Assembly: GCF_019795295.1 (NCBI RefSeq)
Contig: NZ_JAIMCG010000024.1
Location: 1-48,796, forward strand
Direction of reading: 5' to 3'
DNA: 48,796 nt
Source of the DNA: Cupriavidus sp. AU9028
Lineage (GTDB): Bacteria; Pseudomonadota; Gammaproteobacteria; Burkholderiales; Burkholderiaceae
The position numbers and the translations under genes are program-made. The notes under the pieces were generated by a model. It saw only the letters and a list, made by a program, of their open reading frames with translations, did no database searches and was not told the origin of the DNA. Shown piece by piece: positions 15,225 through 24,248 of the stretch. Within the stretch, counting starts at the first letter, position 1, and every line of letters starts with the position of its first letter.

Positions 15225-17438
15225 TCAGAAATCGACCGTCATCGCCACCTTGAACGTGCGCGGCGCGCCCTGCACCAGATAGCCGCCGAACGACGACGCC
15301 CAGTATTCCTTGTCGCCCACGTTCTCGATCCCCGCCCGCAGGGTGTAGCGCTGCTGCCCCGACTTGAAGCGATAGCGCGCGCCCAGGTCGAAGCGGTTCC
15401 ACGACGGCAGGCTGGTCTGGTTGGACAGGTTCTGGTACTGACGGCCGGTCTGCAGATAGCGGCCCGACAGCGTCAAACCCTGCATCCACGGCAGGTCCCA
15501 TTCGGCGCCGACGTTCAGCGTGTAGTTCGGCACGCCGACGGCCTTGTTGCCTTCGGTCGCCGGATTGCCGGTGCTGGCCATCTTCGCGTCGATATAGGCA
15601 ATGCCGGCCAGCAGGCGCACTCCGTGCACGGGTTCGCCGAAGCCGCTGAGCTCAACGCCGCGGTTTCGCTGCTCGCCAGCGATCGAGAAGATGCCGTTCT
15701 GCGTCAGGCCCGAGGGCTGCTCGATCTGGAACACGGCCAGCGTAGTGCCGAAATTGCCGCCGTCATACTTGATGCCGGCCTCGTGCTGCTTCGACTTGAT
15801 CGGCGCGAACACCTCGCCGTAGTTCAGCGCGGTGGTCGGCGCGGTCGGCCCCTGTGCCAGGCCTTCCATCCGGTTCACGTACAGCGAGACATTGCGCACG
15901 GGCTTGACGACCAGGCCGAAGGCCGGCGTGGTGGCCGACTCGTTGTAATCGGCGTTCTGCACGCCGGAGTACGCATAACCGCGCACCTTGATGTTCTGGT
16001 GGCGCACGCCCGCGGTGAACAACACGCGGTCGTCGAAGAAGGACATGGTGTCCGACAGCGCGACGCTGCTCAGCAGCACGCGCTCGGTCACGCCGGGGTC
16101 CGACATGTTGCCGCCGGTCACCGTGGCGGCGGGCCTGGGCACCGACGGCGTATCGAACAGATCGGTGGGGAACGAGCCCGACAGCTCGTACGCGGTGCGC
16201 TTGCGCGATTGCATGCCGGACCAGGCGAGGTTCACCTGATGGCCGACCGGGCCGGTCTGGAAGGCGCCGCGGATGCCGACTTCCTGCGAGGTGGTGTCCT
16301 GCTTGTAGGGCACGGCCATGCGCGACGCCGTGCCGGCGCCGGTGCCGTCCACGGTCGGGGTCGAGTAGTTGCCGAACTCGTTGGTATGGCGCGCACCGAA
16401 GGCGGCATAGGTCGTCCATGCCGGGGCGAGGTCGTATTCCGCGCGGATGGTGCCGTAGGTGTCCTCCAGCATCGTGCCGGCCCAGGGCTGGCCGTAGTTG
16501 TGGCGCGACGATGGCACCGCGGGCAACGTGGTGCCGCGCAGGTTCACGTTCGGGCGGCCCTCGCGGATGGTCTGCTTCTGGTAGCCGATGTCGGCGTTGA
16601 CGCGGAACTTGTCGCCCTGGTAGTCGACGCCAGCGGTAAACAGCCGCTGCTGGCGCGATTCTCGATCGATCGGGGCGTCTCCGCCGCGCGCCAGCGCGTT
16701 CACGCGCAGGCCGAAGCGGTTGTCCGGGCCGAAGCGGCGGCCGATATCGACGTGGCCGCCGACCTGCGCATCGCTGGTGTAGTCGAGGGTCGCCTGCGTG
16801 ATCGGCTGCGCGGTGGCGAACTTCGGCACCAGGTTGATGCCGCCGCCGATGCCGGTGCCGGTCGGCGAGACGCCGTTCAGGAACGCGCTGGCGCCGCGGA
16901 ATACCTCGACCCGGTCCACCCCCTCGACGGCGATCAGCTGACGCGGCGCCACGCCGTACAGGCCGTTGTAGCCGATGTCGTCGCCGGTCAGCGGAAAGCC
17001 GCGCACCACGAAGGACTCGGCGTAGTTGCCGAAGCCGCGCGTGGTGCGGATGCCGGGGTCGTTGGCGAGCACGTCGCCGAGGCTGCGGGCCTGCTGGTTC
17101 TGGATCAGCTCGGCGGTGTAGGACGTGATGCTGAACGGCACGTCCATCATGTCCTGGTTGCCGAGGATGCCGAGCCTGCCGCCGCGCGCGACCTGACCGC
17201 CAGCGTAGGCGGGGGGCGGCTGGTCGGGGGTGGTTTCGGCGCGCACGGTCACCGCGGGCAACTCCGCCTCCGCGTTGGCGCCGCTGGCGGCGCCAGCGGC
17301 ATTCTGCGCTGGCGCGGATTGGGCCTGCGCGGCCATGGGCAGCAGCCCGCCCAGCGCGAGCGCGGCGACGAGGGGCCGCAAGGCGGAAACGGAACGGTTG
17401 GCGCGAGGCGAGTGGGCCCGGCGATTCGACGAGGACAA
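15225..17438 (-). CDS. TonB-dependent siderophore receptor
   Basis: A 737-residue outer-membrane ferrisiderophore receptor. The signal peptide ends at AAQAQ-S; the TonB-box region [10 protein letters not shown], a plug with the [17 protein letters not shown] motif (about 100-220), and a 22-strand barrel ending in the C-terminal aromatic VAMTVDF are all present. TTG at 17438 is the proposed start because GGAG lies seven bases upstream and it yields a clean signal peptide; the reading frame stays open to 18122 but upstream sequence is another gene's shadow. It is the last gene of a Fur-box operon with DUF3325, PepSY and DUF3649 proteins. It most resembles the catecholate/hydroxamate receptors of the FhuE/FoxA class; the ligand is unknown. 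Confidence 0.94.
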   Translation of the reverse strand: MSSSNRRAHSPRANRSVSALRPLVAALALGGLLPMAAQAQSAPAQNAAGAASGANAEAELPAVTVRAETTPDQPPPAYAGGQVARGGRLGILGNQDMMDVPFSITSYTAELIQNQQARSLGDVLANDPGIRTTRGFGNYAESFVVRGFPLTGDDIGYNGLYGVAPRQLIAVEGVDRVEVFRGASAFLNGVSPTGTGIGGGINLVPKFATAQPITQATLDYTSDAQVGGHVDIGRRFGPDNRFGLRVNALARGGDAPIDRESRQQRLFTAGVDYQGDKFRVNADIGYQKQTIREGRPNVNLRGTTLPAVPSSRHNYGQPWAGTMLEDTYGTIRAEYDLAPAWTTYAAFGARHTNEFGNYSTPTVDGTGAGTASRMAVPYKQDTTSQEVGIRGAFQTGPVGHQVNLAWSGMQSRKRTAYELSGSFPTDLFDTPSVPRPAATVTGGNMSDPGVTERVLLSSVALSDTMSFFDDRVLFTAGVRHQNIKVRGYAYSGVQNADYNESATTPAFGLVVKPVRNVSLYVNRMEGLAQGPTAPTTALNYGEVFAPIKSKQHEAGIKYDGGNFGTTLAVFQIEQPSGLTQNGIFSIAGEQRNRGVELSGFGEPVHGVRLLAGIAYIDAKMASTGNPATEGNKAVGVPNYTLNVGAEWDLPWMQGLTLSGRYLQTGRQYQNLSNQTSLPSWNRFDLGARYRFKSGQQRYTLRAGIENVGDKEYWASSFGGYLVQGAPRTFKVAMTVDF

Positions 17439-17551
17439 GATTGGACTCCAGGAAGAAATGCGTGCGCCACGCGCAAGCGCGATGGCTGACAGCGAAAGTG
17501 CAAGAAAACCAGGGCCCGCGGCGGTCGCCGCCACGGTGACAATCGGTCGGG

Positions 17552-17911
17552 CTAGAGCGAGAACCGCATGAACGCCAGCAGCAGCACGCCAACGGCGGCG
17601 CTGGCCTTGGCCAGCGGCGTGGCGCGCAGCGGCATCCAGCCAAGCACCGCGACGACCGCGAGCGCGGCGGCGGTCATCACGCCGATCCAGTAGACGGTGC
17701 CTACGGGCCAGCCCTGCGCGTCCGCCTGCGTCAGCCAGCACAGCAACAGCGCCGACCAGCCGAGTACATGGAGCCGGCGCGCGAGCCGGGGCGACGGTTC
17801 CCGGCCGCGGCCGTGGATGTCGGCATAGTGCCGGTCGATCGTCAGCGCCAGCGCGGTGAAACCGCTGAAGGCGAGTGCGAAGCCGGCGATCAGGGCGAAG
17901 CCGGGGCTCAT
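17552..17911 (-). CDS. DUF3325 small membrane protein
   Basis: A 119-residue protein with about four hydrophobic helices, matching DUF3325 in length and in the LTIDRHYADIHGR and WLTQADAQGW segments. Its ATG at 17911 overlaps the stop of the PepSY gene (ATGA), showing translational coupling. DUF3325 genes regularly accompany PepSY and DUF3649 genes and a siderophore receptor in Burkholderiales and Pseudomonas; a biochemical role is not known to me, but iron-uptake support at the inner membrane is the natural inference. Confidence 0.85.
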   Translation of the reverse strand: MSPGFALIAGFALAFSGFTALALTIDRHYADIHGRGREPSPRLARRLHVLGWSALLLCWLTQADAQGWPVGTVYWIGVMTAAALAVVAVLGWMPLRATPLAKASAAVGVLLLAFMRFSL

Positions 17912-19560
17912 GCGGTGGGCTCCGCGGCGTGGGCCGGCGAAGCCGAAGCACCGGCCCTGCTGCGTGCTGTTCGCGTCCCCCCCGGGGCGGCACAGGCGCG
18001 CTGCCGGCACAGTCGCCAGCCCGCGTAGCCGAGCCCGGCGCCAAGGGCGAGCACGACCAGATCGAACCCACCGACCGCCAGAGGGCCTGCCCCGGACAGC
18101 GTGACGCCGAGATGCGCGCCACCGGTCGCCCAGTTGAGCAGCGGCAGCGAGCAGAACAGGGTGGCAGCCAGGCCCAGCTGTACGGTCCACATGCCGCGCG
18201 AGGGGCGCATCAGCGCCAGCAGTGCCGCCACCGCCCAGGCAATGAAGAACGCGCGGATCTCCAATTCGGTACGCAGCGGCATGCCGACCGGCAGCAGGCG
18301 GTTGGCCCAGAAATAACTGGCGAAGGCAATCGGCAGGCCCGCGATCGCGCCGATGTTCAGCGCTTCGACCAACCACAGGCCGGGCGAGGGACGCGCGCCT
18401 GCCGCGATGGCCCGGGCCTGTTTCTGCCGCGTCTTGACGGCCCACAGCAGCGCACCCGTCGCCACCATCGCGCAACCGGCAAGACCGCACAGGAAGAACA
18501 ACCAGCGCAGCGCCGGCTCGGCGAACTGGGCGACATGCAGGCCCACCATCACGCCGCGGGTGTGGTCGCTCGGACCGGGCGCCTCGCCGAAGGCGGCGAG
18601 CCGCTTACCGGTCGCCCCCTCGAACAGCAGCGACGGGGCATCGGCCGACATCGAGCGGCCCTTGTCCCGGGTCAGCGTGATCGTGGCACTGGCATCGCCG
18701 GGCTGCTCGATTGCCAGGCGCTGCACCGGCGCCCCGTCCCAATGCCGGCGGGCTTCCTCCAGCAAGGGCGCGAGCGGCACCAGCGGCGCGGCTTCCCCGG
18801 AGGCGGTGACGCGCGGCGGACGGCGTTGCAGTTCCGCGGCGAAGGTCTGATGGTCGCCCTGGTAGGCACTGTGCACGCCCCACGGCATCAGCATGAACAG
18901 CAGCGTCACCAGCCCCGTGTAGGTAATCATCAGGTGAAACGGCAGCGCGAGCACCGCCGTGGCGTTGTGCGCGTCCAGCCAGGAGCGCTGGCCCTTGTTA
19001 CGGCGGAAGGTGAAAAAATCCTTGAAGATGCGGCGGTGCGTGACGATGCCGCTGACGATCGCCACCAGCATGAACATCGCGCAGAAGCTGACGATCCAGC
19101 GCGCCCAGATCGCCGGCATGTAGTGCAGGTCGAAGTGCAGGCGGTAGAGGAACTCGCCGCCGCGCGTCTCCCGGGCATCGGCAAGGACTTCGCCGGTGGC
19201 CGGATCGAGCAGCCGGGTCTCGAAGCGCCGCCGCTTGCCGCCCTCCCCGCCCGCCGCCTGCTTGGGCGGCAGGGTCCAAAGCACGCTGACCACCGGGCGG
19301 CGTTCGTCCGGCAGGCTGATGAACCAGCGCGGGGCGCCCGCGGCATGCCGTTGCAGATAGCCGATTGCCTGTTGGGTGGCCTGGGTGTCGGACACCGTGA
19401 CAGGGCCGCGCCGGTGCAGCTCGGGCTTCATCCACAGGCTGATCTCGTCCTTGAAGTAGCTCGACGTGCCGGCACAGAAGACCAGGAACAGCACCCAGCA
19501 GACCAGCAGTCCCGCCCAGGTGTGCAGCCAGGCCATCGACTGGCGGAATCCCTCGCGCAT
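17908..19560 (-). CDS. PepSY-associated TM helix protein, iron-uptake ferrireductase-like
   Basis: A 550-residue inner-membrane protein. It opens with WLHTWAGLLVCWVLFLVFCAGTSSYF, a first TM helix with the conserved His, followed by a periplasmic PepSY region, then further TM helices holding HNATAVLALPFHLMITYTG and GLHVAQFAEPALRWLFF. The conserved membrane His residues fit heme-binding PepSY-TM proteins (PiuB/FhuF-neighbour type) thought to reduce ferric siderophores. The ATG at 19560 is two bases after the DUF3649 stop, with GGAGG upstream. It overlaps DUF3325 by four bases. Confidence 0.88.
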   Translation of the reverse strand: MREGFRQSMAWLHTWAGLLVCWVLFLVFCAGTSSYFKDEISLWMKPELHRRGPVTVSDTQATQQAIGYLQRHAAGAPRWFISLPDERRPVVSVLWTLPPKQAAGGEGGKRRRFETRLLDPATGEVLADARETRGGEFLYRLHFDLHYMPAIWARWIVSFCAMFMLVAIVSGIVTHRRIFKDFFTFRRNKGQRSWLDAHNATAVLALPFHLMITYTGLVTLLFMLMPWGVHSAYQGDHQTFAAELQRRPPRVTASGEAAPLVPLAPLLEEARRHWDGAPVQRLAIEQPGDASATITLTRDKGRSMSADAPSLLFEGATGKRLAAFGEAPGPSDHTRGVMVGLHVAQFAEPALRWLFFLCGLAGCAMVATGALLWAVKTRQKQARAIAAGARPSPGLWLVEALNIGAIAGLPIAFASYFWANRLLPVGMPLRTELEIRAFFIAWAVAALLALMRPSRGMWTVQLGLAATLFCSLPLLNWATGGAHLGVTLSGAGPLAVGGFDLVVLALGAGLGYAGWRLCRQRACAAPGGTRTARSRAGASASPAHAAEPTA

Positions 19561-19562
19561 CG

Positions 19563-19856
19563 TCAGCCTCCTGCAGCGGCGCCGCGCTGCGCCCACAGCG
19601 CCACCGCCAGCGCCAGCGCGGGCATGGCCAGGCCGGCCCACGCACGCCAGGCGGTGCGGGCGGCGAACACCCACATCACCGCGCCGGCATAGATGGCGAA
19701 GGACAGCAGCGTCGCCGCGGTAACCGCCTCGGCGCGGGGACCGGGCAGCGCCACCGCCAGCCATGCGGTGGCGAGGGCAGCGAGTCCGTAGCCGCCGGCG
19801 ATCCCCGCTACGGCACGGGACGCGACACCAAGACGATAGAGCCAGGGACGGAGCAT
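19563..19856 (-). CDS. DUF3649 small membrane protein, first gene of iron operon
   Basis: A 97-residue protein with three predicted helices, matching DUF3649 by length, by the SRAVAGIAGGYGLAAL opening and by the FAIYAGAVMWVFAARTA segment. It leads the iron-uptake operon that runs to 15225. The start at 19856 is 30 bp downstream of the Fur box, so the promoter must overlap that box. Function of the family is unknown. Confidence 0.85.
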   Translation of the reverse strand: MLRPWLYRLGVASRAVAGIAGGYGLAALATAWLAVALPGPRAEAVTAATLLSFAIYAGAVMWVFAARTAWRAWAGLAMPALALAVALWAQRGAAAGG

Positions 19857-19885
19857 GGGAGACGCAATGGAATAGAAGTGCGCAT

Positions 19886-19904
19886 GATAACGATTCTCAT
19901 TACC
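19886..19904 (-). promoter_or_regulatory. Fur box controlling the siderophore operon
   Basis: Read on the minus strand the site is GGTAATGAGAATCGTTATC, which matches the 19-bp Fur consensus GATAATGATAATCATTATC at 15 positions or so, and its symmetry is retained (AATGAGAATCGTTATCAT). It lies 30 bp upstream of the DUF3649 start in an AT-rich patch. Iron-replete Fur should repress the operon through it. Confidence 0.88.
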
Positions 19905-20172
19905 TTATGAAAGGGCACGGTATTTTCGCGTTGCGCCGAGGCCACTTCCATCGATCGCCACGACGGCCGCGGCACCGCCGCTTCGGTAAGAGCAGCGTGG
20001 ATAACATTTCATCCTGGGCACGAAATATTTCTGTCACATTGGCTGCAGACGCCGCAGGGCCGGCCGATATACGAGCTGGCATTCCCTCGGTCCTTCGGTC
20101 GAGGGATACGCCGGTGCCGGGCGCGCGGGTCGTGACCGGCTCCTCCTCACAACCGGCCCTTTCAAGATCGAC
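19905..20172. other. Divergent intergenic region before the chemoreceptor gene
   Basis: Between the Fur box and the chemoreceptor start there is no credible gene. An AT-rich patch (near 19998-20040, AACATTTCATCC and AAATATTTCTGTCAC) is the likely chemoreceptor promoter area. TCCCTCG (20083-20089) and CGAGGGA (20100-20106) form a hairpin in the chemoreceptor leader. The ribosome site before 20173 is weak (AAGA). Confidence 0.5.
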
Positions 20173-21738
20173 ATGACCCTTCGCACCCGAACCCTGCTGC
20201 TGTGCGGCGCTGCCCTGCTGGGCATGCTGCTGCTGGCGGCGATCTCGCTGTCCACGCTTCGGCAGACCATGATGCAAGAGCGGGTATCGCAGCTGTCCAC
20301 GCTGGTGGAACTGGCGCATGCCTCGCTGGACAAGCTGCATACGCAGGAAAAAGCCGGCGAGCTCTCGCGCGAACAGGCGCAGCAGGAAGCCCGGCGCATC
20401 CTTGGCAGCCTGCGCAAGAACGAGCTGTACTTCTGGGCGCGCGGCTATGCCAACGACGTCAACTACATCCACCCGAATCCGAAACGCATCGGCATCGTCG
20501 ACGCCAAGGGCGGCAAGGAAGCCGGCGAGCGCTACCGCGCCGCCCTGCAGGGCCAGCGCGTCGGCACCCTGACCGCCATGGGAACCCGTCCGGGCAGCAA
20601 GGACGAAGTGCAGAAGCTGTATGCGGTGATCCGCTTCGAGCCGTGGGACTGGATCGTCGGCACCGGCGACTATATCGACGACATCGACACCGCCTTCTGG
20701 CGCAGCACGTCGATCCTGCTGGCGATCGGCGGTGCGCTGATGCTGGTGGTCGGCGCGATGGGCTGGCGGATGGCGCGCAGCCTGTACCGCCAGCTGGGCG
20801 GCGAGCCGGCCTACGCGTCCGAGATCGTGCGCAAGATCGGTGCGGGCGACCTGCGCGTGCAGGTCGAGGTCGCGCCGGGCGACCAGCACAGCCTGCTGGC
20901 CGCGATGCGCGACATGCAGCGCAACCTGCAGCAGACCGTCGGCAACATCCGCGTCAGCGCGGACACCATCGCCATGGCGTCCGCCGAGATCGCCGCCGGC
21001 AACCACGACCTGTCCAGCCGCACCGAACAGCAGGCCAGCGCGCTGCAGGAAACCGCCGCCTCGATGGAAGAGCTGACGGCCACCGTGCGGCAGAACGCCG
21101 ACAACGCCCGCGAGGCGCAGAGCCTGGCGGTGTCGGCCTCGGGCGTGGCCGGCAAGGGCGGTGACGTGGTCGGTCAGGTTGTGCAGACCATGGCCGCGAT
21201 CAGCGCCTCCTCGCAGAAGATCGTCGACATCATCGGCGTGATCGACAGCATCGCCTTCCAGACCAACATCCTCGCGCTCAACGCGTCGGTGGAAGCCGCA
21301 CGCGCGGGCGAGCAGGGCCGCGGCTTCGCGGTGGTCGCGTCCGAGGTGCGTGGCCTGGCGCAACGCTCCGCCGGGGCGGCAAAGGAGATCAAGGCGCTGA
21401 TCGACGAGTCGGCGCGCAATGTCGAGGCCGGCAGCCAGCTGGTGGACGTGGCGGGCCGCACCATGAACGACGTGGTGGCGAGCGTCCGGCGCGTGACAGA
21501 TATCGTCGGCGAGATCGCGGCCGCCAGCCACGAGCAGAGCGACGGCATCGAGCAGATCAACGGCGCCGTCACGCAGATGGACCAGGCTACCCAGCAGAAC
21601 TCGGCACTGGTCGAGCAGGCCAGCGCCGCAGCCGCCTCGCTGCGCGAGCAGGCCGGTCAACTGGTGCGCGCCGTCAGTTCGTTCTCGATCGACGAGGGCG
21701 CGCCGGCCCGTCTTCGGGCCCCGGTCGCCGGACGCTAG
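20173..21738 (+). CDS. Methyl-accepting chemotaxis protein with single Cache domain
   Basis: A 521-residue transmembrane chemoreceptor. TM1 is at about residues 8-28, a periplasmic single Cache type 2 domain at 30-180 ([24 protein letters not shown] and [15 protein letters not shown]), TM2 at about 187-210, then HAMP and a signalling hairpin with tip [20 protein letters not shown] and [10 protein letters not shown]. sCache_2 receptors often sense short carboxylates. No C-terminal pentapeptide tether for CheR is seen. It stands alone with no che genes nearby and is divergent from the iron operon. Confidence 0.95.
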   Translation: MTLRTRTLLLCGAALLGMLLLAAISLSTLRQTMMQERVSQLSTLVELAHASLDKLHTQEKAGELSREQAQQEARRILGSLRKNELYFWARGYANDVNYIHPNPKRIGIVDAKGGKEAGERYRAALQGQRVGTLTAMGTRPGSKDEVQKLYAVIRFEPWDWIVGTGDYIDDIDTAFWRSTSILLAIGGALMLVVGAMGWRMARSLYRQLGGEPAYASEIVRKIGAGDLRVQVEVAPGDQHSLLAAMRDMQRNLQQTVGNIRVSADTIAMASAEIAAGNHDLSSRTEQQASALQETAASMEELTATVRQNADNAREAQSLAVSASGVAGKGGDVVGQVVQTMAAISASSQKIVDIIGVIDSIAFQTNILALNASVEAARAGEQGRGFAVVASEVRGLAQRSAGAAKEIKALIDESARNVEAGSQLVDVAGRTMNDVVASVRRVTDIVGEIAAASHEQSDGIEQINGAVTQMDQATQQNSALVEQASAAAASLREQAGQLVRAVSSFSIDEGAPARLRAPVAGR

Positions 21739-21881
21739 CGGCACCGGCCGCCCCCTTGGCGGGGGTGGCAGCGCCGGTCGCGGCGCGGCATACTTGCCGC
21801 GCTCGACACGGCGCGAGCGCGGGGCGGGCGCGCGGTGCAGGCGCAAACCGCCGGCACGGCGCCCTCACGTATCCGTCCATC

Positions 21882-22748
21882 ATGACAGGCCCACTCCATC
21901 GCTTGCGGCGCCGCTGCGCCATCCCGGCATTCTTGTCCCAAGCAGCGGCAGCCGCGCTCGCAACGCTCGCCCTCGCGGCGCCGCCGGCGGCGGCCGCTGA
22001 ACCGGACGAGCCGCCGGCCGACGCCCAGGTTCGGCGTGTCGTGCAGACCTTCCACGGCCCTGCCGTGCGGGGCCGGCTGATCGCCGCCGCGCGGGACGCT
22101 GGCTATACCGGCGCCAGCGGCCAATTCGGTTGTGTCGCCGCCGTGCAGCGCGAAGAGGTGGTCGATGCCCTGATCCCCGCCGTGACGGCGACGCTCGGTC
22201 CCGACCAGCTGGAGCAGGCCGGCCGCTTCCTCGATTCGCCCGTCGGGGCCCTGCTGCGCTGGCGTGCGGCGACGCCGACCGAGCGTGCCGGCATGACAGC
22301 GCCAGCGGCGGTGCCGGACGCCGCCCAGGCGTGGCGCGACTTCGCCGCGACCGAGACGGGCGCAACGCTCGCCACACCGCCCGCCGCCGTGCAGGCGGCC
22401 GTCTCCCGGTTCGAGCGCGAGGTGCTGGGCCGCTGCGGCGGCATGCAGGGGGCCAGCGCGATGACTGCGGCACGCCCCGGCAACCTTTGCGTTCCACCGC
22501 GCCCCGTCTATCCCGCCTCGGCCAGACGCGAAGCCCGGACCGGTGCGGTCGAGGTATGGCTGATGCTGGACGACGCAGGCAAGGTCGCCTCGACGGCGGT
22601 CTATCGCTCGTCCGGCGTCGCGGCACTGGATGCGGCGGCGGAAACCGCGGTCCAGGCCATGCAATGCAAGGCTTATCGGGACCAGCAGGGCGCGCCCGCA
22701 GCCGCCGTCGCCCTGCAGCGAATCGAATTCAAGCTGGCCCCTGACTGA
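21882..22748 (+). CDS. Exported protein with C-terminal TonB domain (DUF2059-like middle)
   Basis: A 288-residue protein. The N-terminal hydrophobic stretch (about 12-38, ending APPAAAAEP) is a signal peptide or anchor. The middle (about 45-135) has a GPDQLEQAGRFLDSPVGALLRW segment like DUF2059 proteins. The last 80 residues are a TonB C-terminal-type domain: RPVYPASARREARTGAVEVWL, VYRSSGVAALDAAA. It lacks the Pro-rich spacer of true TonB and has no ExbBD next to it, so an energy-transducing role is doubtful; a stand-alone periplasmic TonB-fold protein is as likely. A strong hairpin at 22756-22774 follows its stop. Confidence 0.75.
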   Translation: MTGPLHRLRRRCAIPAFLSQAAAAALATLALAAPPAAAAEPDEPPADAQVRRVVQTFHGPAVRGRLIAAARDAGYTGASGQFGCVAAVQREEVVDALIPAVTATLGPDQLEQAGRFLDSPVGALLRWRAATPTERAGMTAPAAVPDAAQAWRDFAATETGATLATPPAAVQAAVSRFEREVLGRCGGMQGASAMTAARPGNLCVPPRPVYPASARREARTGAVEVWLMLDDAGKVASTAVYRSSGVAALDAAAETAVQAMQCKAYRDQQGAPAAAVALQRIEFKLAPD

Positions 22749-22755
22749 CAAGTGG

Positions 22756-22774
22756 AGGGGGCGCTCCGCCCCCT
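22756..22774. terminator. Strong stem-loop after the TonB-domain gene
   Basis: AGGGGGCG and CGCCCCCT form a perfect 8-bp stem around CTC. Its right arm belongs to the 97-bp direct repeat and its left arm does not; in the right-hand repeat copy the left arm is replaced. It therefore looks like the original shared terminator of the TonB-domain gene and the P450 gene before the Fic islet arrived. Confidence 0.65.
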
Positions 22775-22858
22775 GCCCCTCTACAACTCCAGCACCAGCT
22801 TGCACCCGCCCGCGGCCCGCGAGCAGCATGCCATCATCGTGCCGTTGGTTTCGCCCTC
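22762..22858. repeat. Left direct repeat flanking the Fic islet
   Basis: This 97-bp segment matches 24249-24345 with three mismatches, in the same orientation. The sequence is the last 78 bases of the P450-reductase gene plus 19 bases beyond its stop. Sequence on both outer sides is unrelated, so the two copies delimit a segment of about 1.49 kb that holds the Fic gene. The arrangement resembles attL/attR left by insertion at the 3' end of a gene. Confidence 0.85.
22781..22858 (-). pseudogene. Orphan 3' fragment of the P450-reductase-ferredoxin gene
   Basis: The minus strand encodes the final 25 residues and stop of the CYP116B-type protein, including the last ferredoxin cysteine region (MMACCSRAAGGCKLVLEL). 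Two of the three differences from the intact copy change residues (Arg to Thr, Arg to Gly), as expected of a fragment no longer under selection. No upstream coding part remains. Confidence 0.85.
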
Positions 22859-22909
22859 CGATGGGCCGGCGTCCCCCGACGACTCGTTCTGGCACGCGCA
22901 GCCAATCCC

Positions 22910-24046
22910 TTACCGCCCCAGCATGTCGCCTTGCCCGGACCCGCCGTCTCGCTCTTCCGGAAACGCCGCCCGTACTGCCGCGATGACATCACTTGCGACT
23001 TGCTCCTGCTGGAGGATGGGAAATTCTTTGGCCAGCTTGTTGCTCACCCGCCCCTGGTTCTCGCGTAATGCGCGGATGATGCGGTCGATGTGCTCGTCGG
23101 GGCCATCCAGCGCGTTCTTCACCGCTAACCTTGCCCGATGCCAGTTGCGCAGGTAGGCCGCCTCGTTGCGCATTTCTTCCGTAATGGTCAGGTTCACTAG
23201 ACGGCCTACGTACTCGACCTGGGCAGTCAGATCCGGGTACCGCCATGTGTGGAGAGCATCTGCCTCGTCCGTAAAGACCAGGTTCGAACGTATGCCGTCG
23301 GAATAGGAGATTGCATCGCCGGAGAAGGCATACTTGCCTGCATACCGCGCCATGAACGGCCTGGAAAACGCCTCCAGAACATGGTCGTAGGCCGCGATAT
23401 GCTGAGGCTTTGAAACAATGGCCGGGGAGACTGGCAGGACAAACGGTGGCGGCACTGCCCCATCTCGCCTGAGAATGTCGTTGATCAGGAAGCGGTGGAT
23501 GCGGCCGTTGCCATCTGCAAGCGGATGGATGAACACGAAACCAAAGGCCACCGTACCGGCCCGGACAAGCGCCGACAGCCGCTCGGTCCGGTGAAGGAAC
23601 GTGGAGAGCCCCTCGATCATTCCGGCCAGCTCGCGCGCAGGCGGCGCGATGTAGTGAACGACGTCGCGCCACTCGCTGCGGGCGCCCACGAACACCGGGG
23701 ATTCCCGCAAGCCAAAGCGCAGGATCGTGGTGCGGTCTCCAACGATCTCGCGCTGCAACTCTTCGAGCGCATCGGCCTTGAGCGGATCGGCATAGGCGCC
23801 AACCCTGGCTTCCATCACCGCTGCAAAGCGCCGCACCCTGTCGCGCTGGTCCTGCTCATGCTCGATCCTGAACGAACTGAGCGATTCCTTGATGGTCAGC
23901 CATACTACGCTGCGCATCAGAACGTGAGACCCAAACTCGGCATTCAGCTCGTCCAGCCGAGCTCCACAGTCGTACTGTTCGACCGTCCGGACAGCTTCTG
24001 TCCGACGGATAACGGGGCAGAAGTGCCGGTTCCCGGGGTCAGGCAT
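22910..24046 (-). CDS. Fic family protein (probable AMPylating enzyme)
   Basis: A 378-residue Fic-domain protein that would transfer AMP or another nucleotide group to a target. The catalytic loop HPLADGNGR (residues 174-182) is complete, including the His and the phosphate-binding residues. An N-terminal S58-F-R-I-E62 segment fits the (S/T)xxxE inhibitory helix of class II Fic proteins, so the enzyme probably restrains itself and needs no separate antitoxin; none is encoded beside it. An ATG at 24046 is used, but the frame stays open a little upstream without a better start. G+C is visibly lower than in flanking genes, and the gene lies between 97-bp direct repeats, so it was acquired. Confidence 0.9.
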   Translation of the reverse strand: MPDPGNRHFCPVIRRTEAVRTVEQYDCGARLDELNAEFGSHVLMRSVVWLTIKESLSSFRIEHEQDQRDRVRRFAAVMEARVGAYADPLKADALEELQREIVGDRTTILRFGLRESPVFVGARSEWRDVVHYIAPPARELAGMIEGLSTFLHRTERLSALVRAGTVAFGFVFIHPLADGNGRIHRFLINDILRRDGAVPPPFVLPVSPAIVSKPQHIAAYDHVLEAFSRPFMARYAGKYAFSGDAISYSDGIRSNLVFTDEADALHTWRYPDLTAQVEYVGRLVNLTITEEMRNEAAYLRNWHRARLAVKNALDGPDEHIDRIIRALRENQGRVSNKLAKEFPILQQEQVASDVIAAVRAAFPEERDGGSGQGDMLGR

Positions 24047-24074
24047 GACGCCGCCGAAGGCGCGGGCATCAAGT

Positions 24075-24137
24075 AAAAACGTGTAGGCGGATTCAAAAAC
24101 GTATAGATACTACTCCGTTCGCTTAAAAACGTGTAGG
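24075..24137. repeat. Three phased AAAAACGTGTAG repeats upstream of the Fic gene
   Basis: Copies start at 24075 (AAAAACGTGTAGG), 24095 (AAAAACGTATAG) and 24125 (AAAAACGTGTAGG), all in the same direction. Start-to-start distances are exactly 20 and 30 bp, i.e. whole turns of the helix. The stretch is far more AT-rich than its surroundings and lies 29 bp upstream of the Fic ATG, so it probably contains the Fic promoter with a repeated protein-binding site. Plasmid-like iterons are another possibility. Confidence 0.7.
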
Positions 24138-24140
24138 AAA

Positions 24141-24230
24141 GGCCGGTGTACCGGCCAACGGGAGGAACACGACCACGAAAAGCCGGATGGAAACCGGCAG
24201 TCTCCGCCTGTCCGGGTCGGCGCGCCGGAC
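24141..24230. other. Run of three GC hairpins inside the Fic islet
   Basis: GGCCGG/CCGGCC around TGTA (24141-24156), GCCGG/CCGGC (24182-24198) and GTCCGG/CCGGAC (24210-24230) follow one another within 90 bases. No gene is credible here; a plus-strand frame starting at ATG 24187 is cut at the right direct repeat. The DNA could encode a small structured RNA, or be the truncated leader of a lost gene (a GGGAGGA ribosome-site-like sequence lies at 24161-24167). Confidence 0.4.
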
Positions 24231-24248
24231 CTGGAAGGAAAAAGCGGT

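Noticed and set aside
15060-17489. 809-codon plus-strand frame opposite the TonB receptor
   Set aside because: Shadow frame: no domains, and its start lies in the intergenic hairpin repeat.
17439-18122. Extended N terminus of the TonB receptor to 18122
   Set aside because: The extension overlaps DUF3325 and PepSY genes in another frame and would bury the signal peptide; TTG at 17438 has a ribosome site.
20202-21164. Alternative plus-strand frame inside the chemoreceptor gene
   Set aside because: Overlaps a complete chemoreceptor in another frame and has no recognisable motif.
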